A DNA stretch of 55,650 bases from Smithella sp. (GTDB lineage: Bacteria > Desulfobacterota > Syntrophia > Syntrophales > Smithellaceae). Shown here piece by piece: positions 42,891 to 51,860 of the stretch (within the stretch, counting starts at the first letter, position 1; each line of letters opens with the position of its first letter). A program made the translations under genes and the position numbers. Location: the NCBI GenBank assembly GCA_007244375.1, contig SCVW01000033.1, positions 1 to 55,650 on the forward strand. The letters are read 5' to 3'. The notes below the pieces were generated by a model. The model ran no database searches, was not told the origin of the DNA, and was given only the letters and a program-made list of their open reading frames with translations.

Positions 42891-44660
42891 CTAACGCTGT
42901 ACAATGTTCTTCGGCATTTCAACGACCTTAGCCCGAAAATATTCGCCAAGTGTTTTCGCCTGAGGATCCATGCGGAGAGACGAGGCAACGCCGTCTCCGA
43001 GAATTCCTCTGATGTAGAAATTTACAGCGAGAAGATTCGGCAGTTCATAACGCTCAATTTCAAAATTCTTCAAATCCTTCATGATTTCTTTTAGCTTTTC
43101 AGGAGTTAAATGCTTTTCCAGCCATGCGTAACCTTCCGGTGTCTTTGCCCAAACGCCGAGATTTGCATTGCCGCCTTTATCACCGGAACGGCTCGCGAAC
43201 ACTCTGCCCAGAGGTACTTTAACAGTTTTACCTTCTGAAACTTTCGGAACTTTTATTTTGAGAGGAGCGGGAGAGGAATAGCCCGGAACTGGTTTTACAA
43301 ACTCTATATTAAACTCATTTCCACCGACAACGACATGCTGGTTGATGTGTTTTGTTGACATAAGAGCGGGCCAGTATATGAGCGCCGGGATTCCCTTCGC
43401 GGGCATAGCTGTCAAAGTAAAGCCCGGAATGTTCGCCAACGCCAGTTCAACTACTCTGGCAGAGAATTTATCCACCTTCTTTTGGTCATTATCGATCACG
43501 GACAGGCGCAGATACGCAAAAGCTTCTTCGTTGTTCGCGGGATTTTCACTATTCGAACGTACAAGCTGAACATCGCACACATGGAATTGGTCCTTGCCGC
43601 CGATAGCGTCAAACAAAGCATCTTCCACTATTTTCGCTTTCTTTTCTATATCAAGGCCGGTGAGCACGACAACCGATGAATTGCGGTATCCGCCGAGAGT
43701 ATTGATACAAACTTTTGCTGTATCGGTCGGTGGCTCGCCCTTGACGCTTTTTACAAGGACTCTATCCGGCCCGCTTTGGGAAATATCGATAGTATCAAAG
43801 CGCGCGACTACATCCGGTGTAAGATAGCTCGGAGTGCTGATCTCATACATGAGTTGAGCCTTTACCGTATCGACAGAAACAAGGCCGCCGGTATCGGGAT
43901 GTTTCGTGATAATGAATGAACCATTTGGATGCACCTCGGCAATGGGAAATCCTACCTTCCTGAAATCCGGCACATCGTCGATGAAGGAATAATTTCCACC
44001 GGTCGCCTGCGCTCCGCACTCTATGATATGGCCGGCCGTATATGCTCCGGCAAGCTTATCCCACTCATTTTCCTTCCAGCCATACCACCAGGCGGCCGGA
44101 CCAGCAACAACAGAGGCGTCGGCAATTCTCCCTCCCACAATGATATCAGCCCCTTCCTCCAGAGCCTTCACAATGCCCCAGCATCCGAAGTAGGCGTTTG
44201 CCGTCAGCACCATACCCTTGGCATCTTTCAGCGGTATATTTTTATCCATATGAATAAGTTCTTCACCCATACCTTGAAGTTCAGCCAGCCGCGGCAGAAG
44301 GTCATCTCCGTCAATGTAGGCAATCTTGGGATGCAGTCCAAGCCTGGCGGATAAAGCTTCAAGCTCCGCGGCCAATCCCTTGGGATTTAGGCCTCCGGCA
44401 TTGGAGACTATTTTTATTTTCTTATCGAGGCACTCGCCCATTACCTCTTCCATCTGAGTGAGAAAGGTCTGGACGTATCCGCCGTTGGGATGTTTCATCT
44501 TCGTTCTGAAAAGTATCGCCATGGTGAGCTCTGCAAGGTAATCACCAGTTAGAAAGTCAATCGGTCCGCCCTGCACCATCTCTTTCGCGGCGCTTAATCT
44601 GTCGCCGTAAAATCCGCTGCAATTTGCTATGATAACCTTGTCATTATTTCTATTTCCCAT
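42891..44660 (-). CDS. AtuA-family protein (acyclic terpene utilisation, DUF1446)
   Basis: The 589-residue protein has the DUF1446 core (about 8-450: VIIANCSGFYGDRLSAAKEMVQGGPIDFLTGDYLAELTM, GGLNPKGLAAELEAL, ADIIVGGRIADASVVAGPA, ECGAQATGGNYSF) and the C-terminal small domain (about 490-580: LGRVFASRSGDKGGNANLGVWAKTPEGYAWL). AtuA is needed for citronellol/geraniol breakdown in Pseudomonas, where its chemistry is not settled; a lyase or hydratase-like step after carboxylation has been suggested. Here it sits between the crotonase and the glycyl radical enzyme. There is no HMG-CoA lyase in the cluster, so AtuA may handle the C-C cleavage stage. Confidence 0.92.
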   Translation of the reverse strand: MGNRNNDKVIIANCSGFYGDRLSAAKEMVQGGPIDFLTGDYLAELTMAILFRTKMKHPNGGYVQTFLTQMEEVMGECLDKKIKIVSNAGGLNPKGLAAELEALSARLGLHPKIAYIDGDDLLPRLAELQGMGEELIHMDKNIPLKDAKGMVLTANAYFGCWGIVKALEEGADIIVGGRIADASVVAGPAAWWYGWKENEWDKLAGAYTAGHIIECGAQATGGNYSFIDDVPDFRKVGFPIAEVHPNGSFIITKHPDTGGLVSVDTVKAQLMYEISTPSYLTPDVVARFDTIDISQSGPDRVLVKSVKGEPPTDTAKVCINTLGGYRNSSVVVLTGLDIEKKAKIVEDALFDAIGGKDQFHVCDVQLVRSNSENPANNEEAFAYLRLSVIDNDQKKVDKFSARVVELALANIPGFTLTAMPAKGIPALIYWPALMSTKHINQHVVVGGNEFNIEFVKPVPGYSSPAPLKIKVPKVSEGKTVKVPLGRVFASRSGDKGGNANLGVWAKTPEGYAWLEKHLTPEKLKEIMKDLKNFEIERYELPNLLAVNFYIRGILGDGVASSLRMDPQAKTLGEYFRAKVVEMPKNIVQR

Positions 44661-44707
44661 GAAAGTCCCCCCATGTATTTATGAACAATTCACTGTCTAA
44701 TGCCCTG

Positions 44708-45475
44708 TCATTTACCGGTGAATTTCGGTTCCCGTTTCTCGATAAAAGCGGTGATTCCCTCCTTCGCGTCCTCTGTGGCGGCCACCTCCATCAACTTGCC
44801 TGATAGAAATTCAAGCGCGTCATCAAGCGACATGGAAGCTGCATTATGGAAAGCTGCTTTCCCGATCTTTATGCCGATCGGGCTTTTTAATATCAGGCTG
44901 TTCAATATGGAATTAACAGTGCCGTCCAACTGATCGGTAGGAACAATTCTGGTAACCAAACCCATGGCCAGCGCGTCTTTTGCCGAAATCTTCTCGCCGA
45001 GCAGAATCATTTCCATGGCTTTTTTCATGGGAACATTTCGGAATATCAGAGCGCCGATCATCATCGGCCAAAGGCCGACGTTTACCTCAGGCGTGCCGAA
45101 CTGCGAATCATCACCGGCGATAACTATATCACACGCAAGCATGAATCCCATACCGCCGGCCAGACAATATCCCTTAACACGCGCAACCGTAGGCTTGGAA
45201 AAAGAAGCGAGGCGTTTGAGAAGCTCGGCGTACTTGGCGAATACATCCATTCCCTCCTCCGGTGCGCTTCCGGCAAGTTGTGCACCCGCGCTAAAACACT
45301 TATCTCCGGCGCCCGTTATCAGGAGAGCGCGCACATTCGTGTCCTTTTCCGCTGCGTCCAGATATTCATGAAATAATTTTATGACTGTAGGGGAGATGGT
45401 ATTACGCTGTTTTTCGCGGTTGATTGTTATATATGCCACACTATTTTCGACTTTATAGAGAAGTTCCTCAGACAT
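44708..45475 (-). CDS. enoyl-CoA hydratase/crotonase family (LiuC/AtuE-like)
   Basis: The 255-residue protein has GAGDKCFSAGAQL, VKGYCLAGGMGFMLACDIVIAG and FGTPEVNVGLWPMM. Of the two hydratase glutamates, the second (PEVNVG) is kept while the first position (GGMGF) is not acidic, a pattern seen in 3-methylglutaconyl-CoA/isohexenylglutaconyl-CoA hydratase relatives. The expected job is hydration of the carboxylated unsaturated acyl-CoA made by the adjoining carboxylase. GGAGGTTG ribosome binding site; 93 bp after the biotin carrier gene and 47 bp before AtuA. Confidence 0.9.
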   Translation of the reverse strand: MSEELLYKVENSVAYITINREKQRNTISPTVIKLFHEYLDAAEKDTNVRALLITGAGDKCFSAGAQLAGSAPEEGMDVFAKYAELLKRLASFSKPTVARVKGYCLAGGMGFMLACDIVIAGDDSQFGTPEVNVGLWPMMIGALIFRNVPMKKAMEMILLGEKISAKDALAMGLVTRIVPTDQLDGTVNSILNSLILKSPIGIKIGKAAFHNAASMSLDDALEFLSGKLMEVAATEDAKEGITAFIEKREPKFTGK

Positions 45476-45568
45476 AACGCAACCTCCAGTCTAATAAAAA
45501 AACATTTCTTTTTTTATATTTCTAACAGGTAATCCTGCCCCTTCCCGGACACCATATTTTGCAATCCT

Positions 45569-46096
45569 CTATGATGCTTTAATCTCTTCTTCGGCACACT
45601 TTTCAATGTCTACCAGTATCTCACCCGGCATTACCTTTTGCCCTTCTTTAACATTGATTTTAGTTACCTTTCCTTTAAACGGTGCGGATAGAGTAGTTTC
45701 CATCTTCATGGCGGAAACGACCACCACGGATTGTCCTTTCTCTACCTCATCACCCTCTGATACCATTACGCTTACGACAACCGACGGCATTGGAGGTGTA
45801 ATCTCCTGAGGCATGTCCTTGCCGCCTTTTTTGCGTCCTGTTGATCTTGCCAGCTCTTCCGCATCCTGAACAGGATATGCGATACCGTCCACGTGAACGA
45901 TCTTGCCGGTGCCGTCATCGGATATAAAAGCATTTACCGCTTCGCCGTTTACCTCCAGATAAAGCTGATTGGCAGATACATTCCTGTATCGTGCGGTAAT
46001 GCTCCTGCCGTTGACTACTGCCGATATCGTCTCATCGTCCACACGGTTTGCTTCTATCGGAATATCTTGTCCTGCTATTCTCAATGTGTAGTTCAT
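45569..46096 (-). CDS. biotin carboxyl carrier protein of the acyl-CoA carboxylase
   Basis: The 175-residue protein ends in a biotinyl domain with the lysine to be biotinylated at K131 (VVSAMKMETTL); residues 1-95 form a beta-rich region (TLRIAGQDIPIEANRVD...) like the linker domain that joins biotin carboxylase to carrier in MCC-type alpha subunits. Here it is its own gene, 34 bp after the biotin carboxylase gene, so the alpha subunit is split into two chains. Confidence 0.95.
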   Translation of the reverse strand: MNYTLRIAGQDIPIEANRVDDETISAVVNGRSITARYRNVSANQLYLEVNGEAVNAFISDDGTGKIVHVDGIAYPVQDAEELARSTGRKKGGKDMPQEITPPMPSVVVSVMVSEGDEVEKGQSVVVVSAMKMETTLSAPFKGKVTKINVKEGQKVMPGEILVDIEKCAEEEIKAS

Positions 46097-46130
46097 ATGG
46101 TTTCTACCTCTCAGACTGTTAGAACACTTT

Positions 46131-47618
46131 TTATGGCCTGAAATTTCCCAATGTCTTCCATGGAGAATTTGCCTCAGCGTCTGCTGTTGTTACTGTAATA
46201 GACCTTTTGCGGTTGGAAAGAGCGTCCACTATAAAGGCAATGGCCGCCAAATCCTTCCCGCAAAGATCAGGACTCCAGTTAGCAAAGTGCTTATCGATAA
46301 AATCAGTATATGTCTCACCGTCTTGAAAAGCCTGCGTTTTCAATATATCGATAAGGAATGGGATAGGCGTCATTACACCAAGAATTACGTACTCGTTAAG
46401 AGCTCTTATCATTCTGCTGATGCAGTCTTTCCTTGTCTCGGCGTAAACGATGAGCTTGGCAAGGATCGGATCGTATTCCATTGGAACGGTAAAACCGGAG
46501 TACACGCCGCAATCGTTCCTGATGCCGGGACCGCGCGGTTCCCGAACGAAATGAATCTTGCCCGGTGAAGGCATGAATGCCTCAAGCGGATTCTCCGCAT
46601 AAATCCGGCACTCGATGGCATGCCCGCGCCCTGCTACATCCGACTGTTTTATATTTAACTTGCCACCGGCAGCTATCTCCAGCTGCTGGCGAACGAGATC
46701 GATGCCGGTTATCATCTCGGTGACAGGGTGCTCGACCTGGAGGCGGGTGTTTACCTCAAGGAAGTAAAATCTGCCATCCTCATCGAGAATAAATTCCACC
46801 GTGCCTGCGTTCACATAACCGGAGGCCTTCGCCGCTGCAACGGCGGCCTTTCCCATCTCCTTTCTGAGCTTCGGTGTAAGAGCGGTTGATGGCGTCTCTT
46901 CAATGATCTTCTGATGCCTGCGTTGTATTGAGCATTCGCGCTCCAATAGATGTATTACATTTCCGTGGCCATCTGCTAAAATCTGGAACTCGACATGCCT
47001 GGGTTTTTCAATAAATTTCTCAAGATAAATCGCGCCGTTTCCGAAGGCGTTTTTTGCCTCTCTTGATGCAGCGTCACAGGCCTCAAGAAAATCGTTTTTG
47101 TTCCTGACAATTCTCATGCCCTTGCCGCCGCCACCGGCCGCGGCTTTAATGAGAACCGGGTATCCTATCTTTTCAGCTTCTTTTGATAATACATTCGGAT
47201 CGGCCTCCGGTTGCATCATGCCGGGAATAATAGGTACGCCACTTTTACTCATGATTCGTCGCGCCACAGTCTTGTCGCCGAGATCTTCTATTGCCTGAGG
47301 TGACGGACCGATAAAAACGATGTCCTCTTTTTTACATCTCTCAGCAAAGCTTGCATTCTCCGCCAAAAATCCATAACCGGGATGAATCGCCTGCGCCCCG
47401 GTTTTGCGGCATGCAGCGATGAGCTTATCCATGTTGAGATAGCTCTCCGCAGGCTCTGCGCTTCCGAGGCATACAGCCTGATCTGCCTCGAGGACATGAA
47501 GCGAATCTTTGTCGACTTCGGAATATACCGCTACGGTCTTTATTCCCATTTCCCTGCATGTAGTGATGATACGAACGGCTATCTCTCCACGATTTGCAAT
47601 AAGTATTTTATCGAACAT
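46131..47618 (-). CDS. biotin carboxylase subunit of an acyl-CoA carboxylase
   Basis: The 495-residue protein has the three biotin carboxylase parts: FDKILIANRGEIAVRII, the ATP-grasp with LIKAAAGGGGKGMRIVRN, HGNVIHLLERECSIQRRHQKIIEETPS, and FYFLEVNTRLQVEHPVTEMITGIDLV plus the C-terminal domain ending near 445. The last 45 residues have no counterpart in E. coli AccC but no biotinyl lysine motif either; the carrier is the next gene. Together with the 47684-49300 product it forms a 3-methylcrotonyl-CoA/geranyl-CoA-type carboxylase. Confidence 0.95.
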   Translation of the reverse strand: MFDKILIANRGEIAVRIITTCREMGIKTVAVYSEVDKDSLHVLEADQAVCLGSAEPAESYLNMDKLIAACRKTGAQAIHPGYGFLAENASFAERCKKEDIVFIGPSPQAIEDLGDKTVARRIMSKSGVPIIPGMMQPEADPNVLSKEAEKIGYPVLIKAAAGGGGKGMRIVRNKNDFLEACDAASREAKNAFGNGAIYLEKFIEKPRHVEFQILADGHGNVIHLLERECSIQRRHQKIIEETPSTALTPKLRKEMGKAAVAAAKASGYVNAGTVEFILDEDGRFYFLEVNTRLQVEHPVTEMITGIDLVRQQLEIAAGGKLNIKQSDVAGRGHAIECRIYAENPLEAFMPSPGKIHFVREPRGPGIRNDCGVYSGFTVPMEYDPILAKLIVYAETRKDCISRMIRALNEYVILGVMTPIPFLIDILKTQAFQDGETYTDFIDKHFANWSPDLCGKDLAAIAFIVDALSNRKRSITVTTADAEANSPWKTLGNFRP

Positions 47619-47683
47619 ACATGTTCACCTTTTGCTTAGTTTCGATCTGATAATTTTATTACACTTCTTACGAATCCCACCCA

Positions 47684-49300
47684 TCACATTCTATAGATAC
47701 CATAGCCGTAGACATCATGACGCAGCGGAGCGTTGAGCGAGGCCGAAATTGCCAGACCAAGTACATCACGGGTTTCAGCGGGATCGAGTATACCGTCATC
47801 CCACATGTTCGCCGTGCTGTGATAGGCGTTCATCTCGCTGCGTGCCGTATCGACGATCGGCTTTCTGATAAAATCAACTTCTTCCGGCGTCAGAGGAGGT
47901 AAACCAGCCTTGGCGTTCTGATCATTCCTGAGGGTCACAAGTACATCCGCCGCCTGCTCACCTCCCATTACTCCGATCTGCGCATTAGGCCACATCCACA
48001 GAAAACGCGGAGAGTACGCCCTGCCGCACATTCCATAGTTGCCCGCCCCAAATGACGCGCCCACAATGACCGTGAACTTCGGCACGGTGCAGGTGGATAC
48101 GGCATTGACCATCTTGTGCCCATCCTTTGTGATACCGAGCTTTTCATACTGACTTCCGATAATAAAACCGTTTATATTTTGCAGAAACAACAGAGGTATT
48201 CCACGCTTGTCGCAAAGCTGAATAAATTGAGTGGCCTTTAACGCGCTATTTGAAAACAAAATGCCGTTGTTTCCCAATATGCCGACGGGATAACCATGGA
48301 TATGAGCAAAACCGCACACGAGTGTTGGTCCATAGAGTTCCTTAAATTCGAGAAATTCGCTGCCGTCCACCAGGCGCGCAATCACCTCGCGGCAATCATA
48401 TGGTACTCTGAGGTCGCGGCTCACGATTCCGTACAACTCTTTGGAATCGTACAGAGGCGGCTTCACATCCATCATCGTGAGTTTGGTTTTTTCTTTTTTC
48501 GGCAACATCTTGACGATATTTCTGACAATCGCTATCGCGTGCGCTTCGTCCTCAGCGAAATAATCGGAGACACCTGATTCCGCGCAATGCACCATCGCTC
48601 CGCCGAGCTGTTCCGCGGTCACTTCTTCGCCCGTCGCGGCCCTGACAAGCGGCGGTCCGCCCAGGAATATTGCACCGGTTCCCTTGACGTGCACAACGTC
48701 ATCCGACATTGCAGGGATATAAGCGCCGCCCGCGGTACATAGTCCCATTACGGCCGTTATTTGAGGTATGCCCATCTTCGAGGCTATTGCCTGGTTGTAG
48801 AATATTCTGCCGCCGTCATCGACGTCCGGAAATATTTCTGATTGGAGCGGCAGATACGCACCGGCCGAGTCGAGAAGACTTATCATGGGCAGGTGGTTTT
48901 CCATGGCTATGGTCTGACAGCGCAGAGTTTTTTTCACACCCATCGGATAGACAGCACCGCCTTTTATTGTAGCATCGCTTCCCGATGCAATAACTTCGCG
49001 TCCCTCTATCACACCGATACCAACCACATTACCGGCGCCGTGCACGTTGCCGTCGTACATGCCCTTGGCCGCAAGAGGAGCTATCTCCAGAAACGGCGTA
49101 TTTTTATCCAGAAGCATATCAAGCTTTTTGCGTATCATAAGCTTGCCTTGCGCGGCCAAACGATCGATGGTTTTTTGCGGGCGTTCCTCCCTGGCTTTTT
49201 TCAACTCTTTCTTCAGGTCGGATACCAAGGCTTCCATAGCCTCATAATTCTTTTTATACTCATCTGATTTTGTATCGACTTTAGTTTCTATGATATCCAT
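47684..49300 (-). CDS. carboxyltransferase (beta) subunit, methylcrotonyl/geranyl-CoA carboxylase type
   Basis: The 538-residue protein has both crotonase-fold halves of MCC beta: ASGSDATIKGGAVYPMGVKK, DSAGAYLPLQSEIFPD, GLCTAGGAYIPAMSDD, FLGGPPLVRAATGEEV, ADYF-like VSDYFAEDEAHA, GILGNNGILFS, FLQNINGFIIGSQYE, SFGAGNYGMCGRAYSPRFLWMWPNAQIGVMGGEQAA. It is MCC/GCC-like rather than propionyl-CoA carboxylase. The segment that reads HFGRIF in MCC proteins I remember is DDGGRIF here, removing an aromatic residue, which could go with a larger substrate; I cannot confirm this site lines the acyl pocket. Confidence 0.94.
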   Translation of the reverse strand: MDIIETKVDTKSDEYKKNYEAMEALVSDLKKELKKAREERPQKTIDRLAAQGKLMIRKKLDMLLDKNTPFLEIAPLAAKGMYDGNVHGAGNVVGIGVIEGREVIASGSDATIKGGAVYPMGVKKTLRCQTIAMENHLPMISLLDSAGAYLPLQSEIFPDVDDGGRIFYNQAIASKMGIPQITAVMGLCTAGGAYIPAMSDDVVHVKGTGAIFLGGPPLVRAATGEEVTAEQLGGAMVHCAESGVSDYFAEDEAHAIAIVRNIVKMLPKKEKTKLTMMDVKPPLYDSKELYGIVSRDLRVPYDCREVIARLVDGSEFLEFKELYGPTLVCGFAHIHGYPVGILGNNGILFSNSALKATQFIQLCDKRGIPLLFLQNINGFIIGSQYEKLGITKDGHKMVNAVSTCTVPKFTVIVGASFGAGNYGMCGRAYSPRFLWMWPNAQIGVMGGEQAADVLVTLRNDQNAKAGLPPLTPEEVDFIRKPIVDTARSEMNAYHSTANMWDDGILDPAETRDVLGLAISASLNAPLRHDVYGYGIYRM

Positions 49301-49383
49301 AATAGCGCTACCCCCGGGAATCAGCTTATATTCATTAACGATTATTCATCTAAATTATTTAAACTATCTTCAAATGCAAATAT

Positions 49384-50535
49384 CTACGCCATTCTCTCCA
49401 GATCATACTTCGAGATAAACGCGCGTTGCATCTCCGATGTACCTTCGCATATCTCGCCGAACTTCGCATCGCGGTAATAACGCTCGATATCGCTTCCGGA
49501 AAGATACCCGTGACCGGCGAATATCTGCATTCCCCAGTTGACGATCTTTGTTACGGCCTCGCTCGCGAAAAGTTTCGCGCAGGCGGATAGCAGCGGCGCA
49601 TTCTTCTCCGACTGATTGATTCCCCACGCAGCCCTGAGGGCAAGCATCCTTCCCAAGTCATTGTATGTGAACATATCGGCTAATCTAAAACCCACGTCCT
49701 GGAAAATCCCGATGCGTTTACCGAATGCCATCCTCGTTTTCGCATAAGCGTTCGCACCTTCCATGCAGGCAAGCCCTATTCCAACGCAAAGCGCAGCGAT
49801 TCCAATGGTGCCGATACTCAACAATTTTTCGAGTTCCTCATGTCCTTTGCCCGGTTCATTGCCTAATAACTCAGCAGCACATCCGTTCATCGATACAGGG
49901 GCAATAGGACAACCGCGAAGGCCCAGAGTCTCTACCGGAGCACCAATGCTCATTCCTGATGAACTCTTATCAACGATGAACATGCTCATTCCCTTATCTT
50001 TACCCGCATTATTATCGCTATATGAGAAAACTATAAAAACATCCGCAATCGGCGCGTTCACAACAATGTCCTTCTTCCCGTTCAATATCCATTTATTACC
50101 TTCTTTTTTTGCTACCGTTGTTATTCCGGCTATATCTGTTCCGGCGTGCTCCTCTGAATAGGCAAAGGCACCGACTTTCTCGCCATTAAGAATTGCGTTG
50201 ATATATTTATCCTGTTGTTCTTTGTTTCCGAAGAGCTTTATTGCTCCCGCGCAAAAAAAGGCACTTGCACGTGAGCTCAAGTAAGTCGAAGGACAAGCTC
50301 GTGCGATCTCTTCGCCTGCCAAATATATCTCCACCATATTAAGCGCATTGGCAGAATATCCGATTTTCAAACAACCTCCCCTGGCAAGGAGATTAATATT
50401 CTCTTTCATATTTTTACAGGCATCATCGCGCGAAGAGCTGTCGAGCATCTTAGCTCTCGGAGCTATCTTTTCCTTGCAATAAGCCGCAACGTTTTCTTGT
50501 AATTTTGTTTCTTCTGCTGAAAGTTGATAATCCAT
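49384..50535 (-). CDS. acyl-CoA dehydrogenase (2)
   Basis: Starting at the ATG at 50535 (MDYQLSAEETKLQENV, AATGGAGG ribosome binding site) the protein has 383 residues; upstream in-frame codons are not homologous. It shows the ACAD pattern: helical N-domain, FAYSEEHAGTDIAGI and KWILNGKKDIVVNAPIADVFIVFS in the beta domain, MAFGKRIGIFQDVGFRLADM, and a C-terminal GEICEGTSEMQRAFISKY in which the Glu of EGTSE is the usual catalytic base. FAD-dependent alpha,beta-dehydrogenation of an acyl-CoA is expected. Confidence 0.93.
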   Translation of the reverse strand: MDYQLSAEETKLQENVAAYCKEKIAPRAKMLDSSSRDDACKNMKENINLLARGGCLKIGYSANALNMVEIYLAGEEIARACPSTYLSSRASAFFCAGAIKLFGNKEQQDKYINAILNGEKVGAFAYSEEHAGTDIAGITTVAKKEGNKWILNGKKDIVVNAPIADVFIVFSYSDNNAGKDKGMSMFIVDKSSSGMSIGAPVETLGLRGCPIAPVSMNGCAAELLGNEPGKGHEELEKLLSIGTIGIAALCVGIGLACMEGANAYAKTRMAFGKRIGIFQDVGFRLADMFTYNDLGRMLALRAAWGINQSEKNAPLLSACAKLFASEAVTKIVNWGMQIFAGHGYLSGSDIERYYRDAKFGEICEGTSEMQRAFISKYDLERMA

Positions 50536-50640
50536 ATTATAACCTCCATTAAGTGACGCTTTTCGGAGTTTTGATCCCGCATTATTTCTTGTTCCAATAT
50601 AGAGCAAAAATCCGTGCCATTTGGCCGCGGGCAATATACG

Positions 50641-51789
50641 CTACATCATCATAACTCTTGATACTATCATTCGCATGATATCGGATGTGCCGCCTCCGAT
50701 AGTGGCAAGCTTCGAATCCCTAAACGCTCTTTCCACGGGGTATTCGTGCATGAACCCGTAACCGCCGAATATCTGCACGGCCTCCGACGACATCTCAACG
50801 CCTCTGTCACCAACATAGAGCTTGCTGACAGCAGCCTGAAGAGGATTCAGCATTTGCCCCCTATCCTTGGCGGAGGCCACTCTGTATATCGCTAATTTTA
50901 TCACTTCATTATAAACTCTCATCTCTGCAAGCTTTCGCTGGATTGCCTGGAAGCTGCCGATAGGACGCCCAAACTGGTAACGTTCATTTGCATATTTCGC
51001 GCAAAGGTCGAGTCCGAGCATTGATGCTCCAAGCATCGGCGAAAGAAGCGTACATCTGTCCCACTCGACACCGGATAACGCAATTATCCATCCATTACCA
51101 TCGCCGCCGAGTACGTTCTCTTCCGGCACCTCACAGTCCTCTAAAAAGACCTCTGAAGTAGCCGAGCACCTGCATCCAAGTTTATGGAAAGGCTTGCCCG
51201 TGGAAAGTCCCTTGGTCCCCTTTTCAATAATAAAAGCTGTAATACCTTCGTGCTTCTTCGAGTGATCGGCGTTAGCAAATATTACAAAGACGTCTGCTAC
51301 CGGTGCGTTGGTTATGAATGTCTTCGATCCGTTAAGAATGTATCGGTCGCCCTTCTTTACAGCCGTTGTCCGCATCGAGGCAGCATCGGAACCGGATCCC
51401 GGCTCGGTTAACCCCATGCACCCAATCCATTCGCTGTTGGCAAGCTTGGGCACATATTTCTTTTTCTGTTCGTCATTGCCGAATGCGTAGATATTGTGAG
51501 CGCAAAGGTATGTATGCGCGCCCCACGCAAGGAGTGTTCCTCCATCTACACCGGCGTGGCCAAGAGCCTCTCCTGCCAGACAGCAGCTAACTATGTCAGC
51601 TCCGCCTCCGCCGAGCTCCTCCGGAAACGGAAGTCCCAGTATACCGTAGGAAGCGAGCTTGCCCCAAATCTCCGGGTTAAACTCGCCCTTAAGGTCTGCT
51701 GCTTCGCATAGCGGAGCTATTTGTTCTTTGCCATAACGGTACACCGAATCCCTAAACATCAACTGCTCTTCAGTAAAATTAAATTCCAT
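50641..51789 (-). CDS. acyl-CoA dehydrogenase (1), base position altered
   Basis: From the ATG at 51789 (MEFNFTEEQLMF, GGGGGAG ribosome binding site) the protein has 382 residues. Beta-domain motifs are MGLTEPGSGSDAASMRTTAVK and YILNGSKTFITNAPVADVFV; the FAD region is YQFGRPIGSFQAIQRKLAEM, FGGYGFMHEYPVERAFRD. The C-terminal motif is IGGGTSDIMRMIVSR, so the glutamate of the common EGTSE is a glycine; isovaleryl-CoA-type enzymes instead use a glutamate in an earlier helix, where this protein has GVEWDRC. It resembles isovaleryl/citronellyl-CoA dehydrogenases. First enzyme gene after the TetR gene. Confidence 0.93.
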   Translation of the reverse strand: MEFNFTEEQLMFRDSVYRYGKEQIAPLCEAADLKGEFNPEIWGKLASYGILGLPFPEELGGGGADIVSCCLAGEALGHAGVDGGTLLAWGAHTYLCAHNIYAFGNDEQKKKYVPKLANSEWIGCMGLTEPGSGSDAASMRTTAVKKGDRYILNGSKTFITNAPVADVFVIFANADHSKKHEGITAFIIEKGTKGLSTGKPFHKLGCRCSATSEVFLEDCEVPEENVLGGDGNGWIIALSGVEWDRCTLLSPMLGASMLGLDLCAKYANERYQFGRPIGSFQAIQRKLAEMRVYNEVIKLAIYRVASAKDRGQMLNPLQAAVSKLYVGDRGVEMSSEAVQIFGGYGFMHEYPVERAFRDSKLATIGGGTSDIMRMIVSRVMMM

Positions 51790-51860
51790 AACTCCCCCTT
51801 TATGATTACGGAACTCATTGTAAAGGCAAGATGCACCATGCCCAAACAATATACCTGCTT

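Noticed and set aside
44708-51789. Plain leucine degradation (liu) operon
   Set aside because: No HMG-CoA lyase is present, and AtuA and the glycyl radical enzyme are not part of that pathway; partial overlap in function remains possible.
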